Source: Bacteroidota bacterium | Lineage (GTDB): Bacteria > Bacteroidota > Ignavibacteria > UBA10030 > SZUA-254 | Length of the DNA stretch: 64,000 nt | Direction of reading: 5' to 3' | Assembly (NCBI GenBank): GCA_020056225.1 | Contig: JAGVIE010000012.1 | Location: 1-64,000 of the forward strand | Shown: positions 62,571 to 64,000 of the stretch, in pieces | Layout of the letters: each line of letters begins with the position of its first letter | How positions within the stretch are numbered: position 1 is the stretch's first letter | The notes under the pieces: model-generated | Database searches by the model: none | The model's input: the letters and a program-made list of their open reading frames with translations, nothing else | Told to the model about the DNA's origin: nothing | Program-made: the position numbers and the translations under genes

Positions 62571-64000
62571 ATGATTCGATATTATATTTTGATCATATGT
62601 CTCTTACTTGTATTACGCAGTATGGTGGTTGCACAAACCGATTCGATTGCAGTTGCCGATTCGGTTATCAGCGAGCGAAAACTCGAAGACATTATCTCTC
62701 AAGTCAATGATCCTGAGGATTCGCCTTTGATCGAATTCTATGAATCCACCACAAGGAGGGAAATTGCAACACTTCAGGTTCGATCAAGATATATCGAAAG
62801 ACTTCAGAAGTCCGACGGATTCCAAAACAGAACGTACATCGGCTCGTCATTGAAATCATACCAACGAATAAAATTCTCGCATGGTAAGCATTATGCGGGA
62901 GGTATTCTGTTCGAGAAAGATGCCGGCGAGACACGATTCAACGATTTTACATCCGGCAATCTTATGATCTCAGATGTAGGTCCAGTCAGGAAATTGATCG
63001 CCGGAGATTATTTCGTCGAAGCCGGACAAGGGCTTGCGCTTTGGCGAAGTTACGATATTGCCAAAGGGGCAGATGTTATTTTGCCTGTCAGAAGAAAAGC
63101 TGCGGGCTTGAATCCATATCTATCATCAGGGGAAAGCGGATTCTTCAGAGGAGTCGCGGCAGAATTTAAGTTAGGTCGCTTTTCTCAAGCTATCTTCTAT
63201 TCCAACACAACGCGCGGCGGCTCGTTGGATTTATCAGGCAATTTAACAAGCTTTTATGATATCGGTTATTTCCGGACTGATGGCGAGATCCAGAAAAGAA
63301 ACGCGATAGCGGAGAAATTGTACGGTACACATTGTGTGTATCGTTTCTCTCAATCCAATTCAGCCGGTGCGACATTTTACACTACCCGCTATTCTAAAAA
63401 AATCCTTCTCGATGACGGAAAGAAATTTTCCGGAGACCGTTTCTCGGTTGCCTCGTTCGATTATAATTATACATGGCAGAAACTATCGTTGTTTGGAGAA
63501 ATTGCCGGAGGTAATGAAGTGATCGCCGGGAATACCGGTATAGTCATAATGCCCTCTGATGAAATAGGGATAATTGTATCGGGGCGGTACTATCCGTATC
63601 GTTACATGAATATTCATGGATTGGGTTTCGGCGAGCAAACTTCAAATGAACAAGGTTTTTATGTAGGAACTCGTCTGAAGGTTACGGATCGGATTTTGGT
63701 TTCATCCTATTACGACCAGTATCAAAGTATCGGCAAAGCATCTTTGCCGTTTCCTTCGGTTGGATATGATTTCCTGAGCCAGATCGAATTCTCTCCTTCA
63801 TCGGTTCTCGATATAACATTAAAGTATCAGCGGAAGGGTGGTGATGTTGCTATGCCGACAATCGATGAGAGTAGTTTCAGTAATGATATAATCACTCAGC
63901 AACGTAAGCAGAAAATCCGATTGAGCCTTGATTATAAAGTCTCTTCAAGAATTTCCCTGCGGGGACGTTTTGAACAAATCTATCTTGATATTAATTCTAT
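62571..64000 (+). CDS. Outer-membrane beta-barrel-like protein, cut by the window end
   Basis: The frame is open from ATG 62571 (with GGAG upstream) to the last base, 476 codons so far. Signal peptide (about 1-23, ending VVAQ), then a short helical region with KLEDIISQVNDPEDSPLIEF, then a long beta-rich region (RIKFSHGKHYAGGILFEKDA, LIAGDYFVEAGQGLALWRSY, RGVAAEFKLG) resembling barrel proteins that in Bacteroidota carry helix-hairpin-helix starts. It follows the PorV/PorQ-like gene by nine bases, so they are one operon. I cannot name the family with certainty. Confidence 0.75.
   Translation, partial: MIRYYILIICLLLVLRSMVVAQTDSIAVADSVISERKLEDIISQVNDPEDSPLIEFYESTTRREIATLQVRSRYIERLQKSDGFQNRTYIGSSLKSYQRIKFSHGKHYAGGILFEKDAGETRFNDFTSGNLMISDVGPVRKLIAGDYFVEAGQGLALWRSYDIAKGADVILPVRRKAAGLNPYLSSGESGFFRGVAAEFKLGRFSQAIFYSNTTRGGSLDLSGNLTSFYDIGYFRTDGEIQKRNAIAEKLYGTHCVYRFSQSNSAGATFYTTRYSKKILLDDGKKFSGDRFSVASFDYNYTWQKLSLFGEIAGGNEVIAGNTGIVIMPSDEIGIIVSGRYYPYRYMNIHGLGFGEQTSNEQGFYVGTRLKVTDRILVSSYYDQYQSIGKASLPFPSVGYDFLSQIEFSPSSVLDITLKYQRKGGDVAMPTIDESSFSNDIITQQRKQKIRLSLDYKVSSRISLRGRFEQIYLDINS

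Noticed and set aside
1-64000. tRNA, rRNA, riboswitch or CRISPR elements
   Set aside because: Reading the gaps on both strands showed no cloverleaf with CCA end, no rRNA-like sequence, no leader resembling a known riboswitch and no repeat-spacer array.

Overview
The window looks like chromosome from a member of the Ignavibacteria/Chlorobi side of the Bacteroidota. Four secreted proteins end in the type IX secretion (T9SS) sorting domain with the NYPNPFNPST-type signature. There is also a PorV/PorQ-like outer-membrane protein, a periplasmic-propeller histidine kinase, a DUF4835 protein, and HprK and HPF in one operon. Putative promoters are mostly TTGAC(A/T)-N17-TATAAT-like, not the TTTG/TAnnTTTG type of Bacteroidetes proper. 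I found no rRNA, tRNA, CRISPR array or recognisable insertion sequence. The genus is an inference.

Layout. 1-9067: an M16 peptidase pair (the first with a frameshift at its signal peptide), an HNH protein, trpS, a T9SS cargo protein, scpA-scpB and an RluB-type pseudouridine synthase. 9093-17848: a block of about 8.6 kb holding a propeller sensor kinase, a NarL-type response regulator and a 1301-residue repetitive surface protein. It is bracketed by an 84-bp direct repeat of the 3' end of the acetate kinase gene, and ackA itself follows (minus strand). 19170-27241: PspC, a tiny membrane protein, M64 and M14 secreted peptidases, and two more T9SS cargo proteins. 27327-36319: lysS, a TonB-dependent receptor with a lipoprotein partner, a DUF2279 protein, a glycosyltransferase, CtpA and a DUF3108 protein. 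36460-50113: a housekeeping stretch with an MBL-fold hydrolase, cspA, ybeY, topA, xerC-like, hpf, hprK, an M23 peptidase, BamA/TamA, holB and metG.

50146-55530 is the most accessory-looking part. It holds a lipoprotein serine protease and a stand-alone copy of its N-terminal domain. A DUF559 nuclease-like gene follows, sitting among G/C-rich palindromic repeats, one of which encodes the protein's own C-terminus. Then come the orphan tail of a third protease-domain paralogue, a class II Fic protein, a methyltransferase and another nested palindromic element. 55531-64000 returns to ordinary genes: a membrane-anchored spermidine synthase-like protein, a TatD-radical SAM fusion, a HEAT-repeat/cyclophilin fusion, a DUF4835 protein, the PorV/PorQ-like protein and a beta-barrel-like protein cut by the window end.

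The best candidates for something undescribed are the kinase-regulator-surface-protein block between ackA-tail repeats, and the DUF559 gene with its palindromes, which resembles in outline the REP-associated transposase (RAYT/REP) arrangement but with a different protein family.
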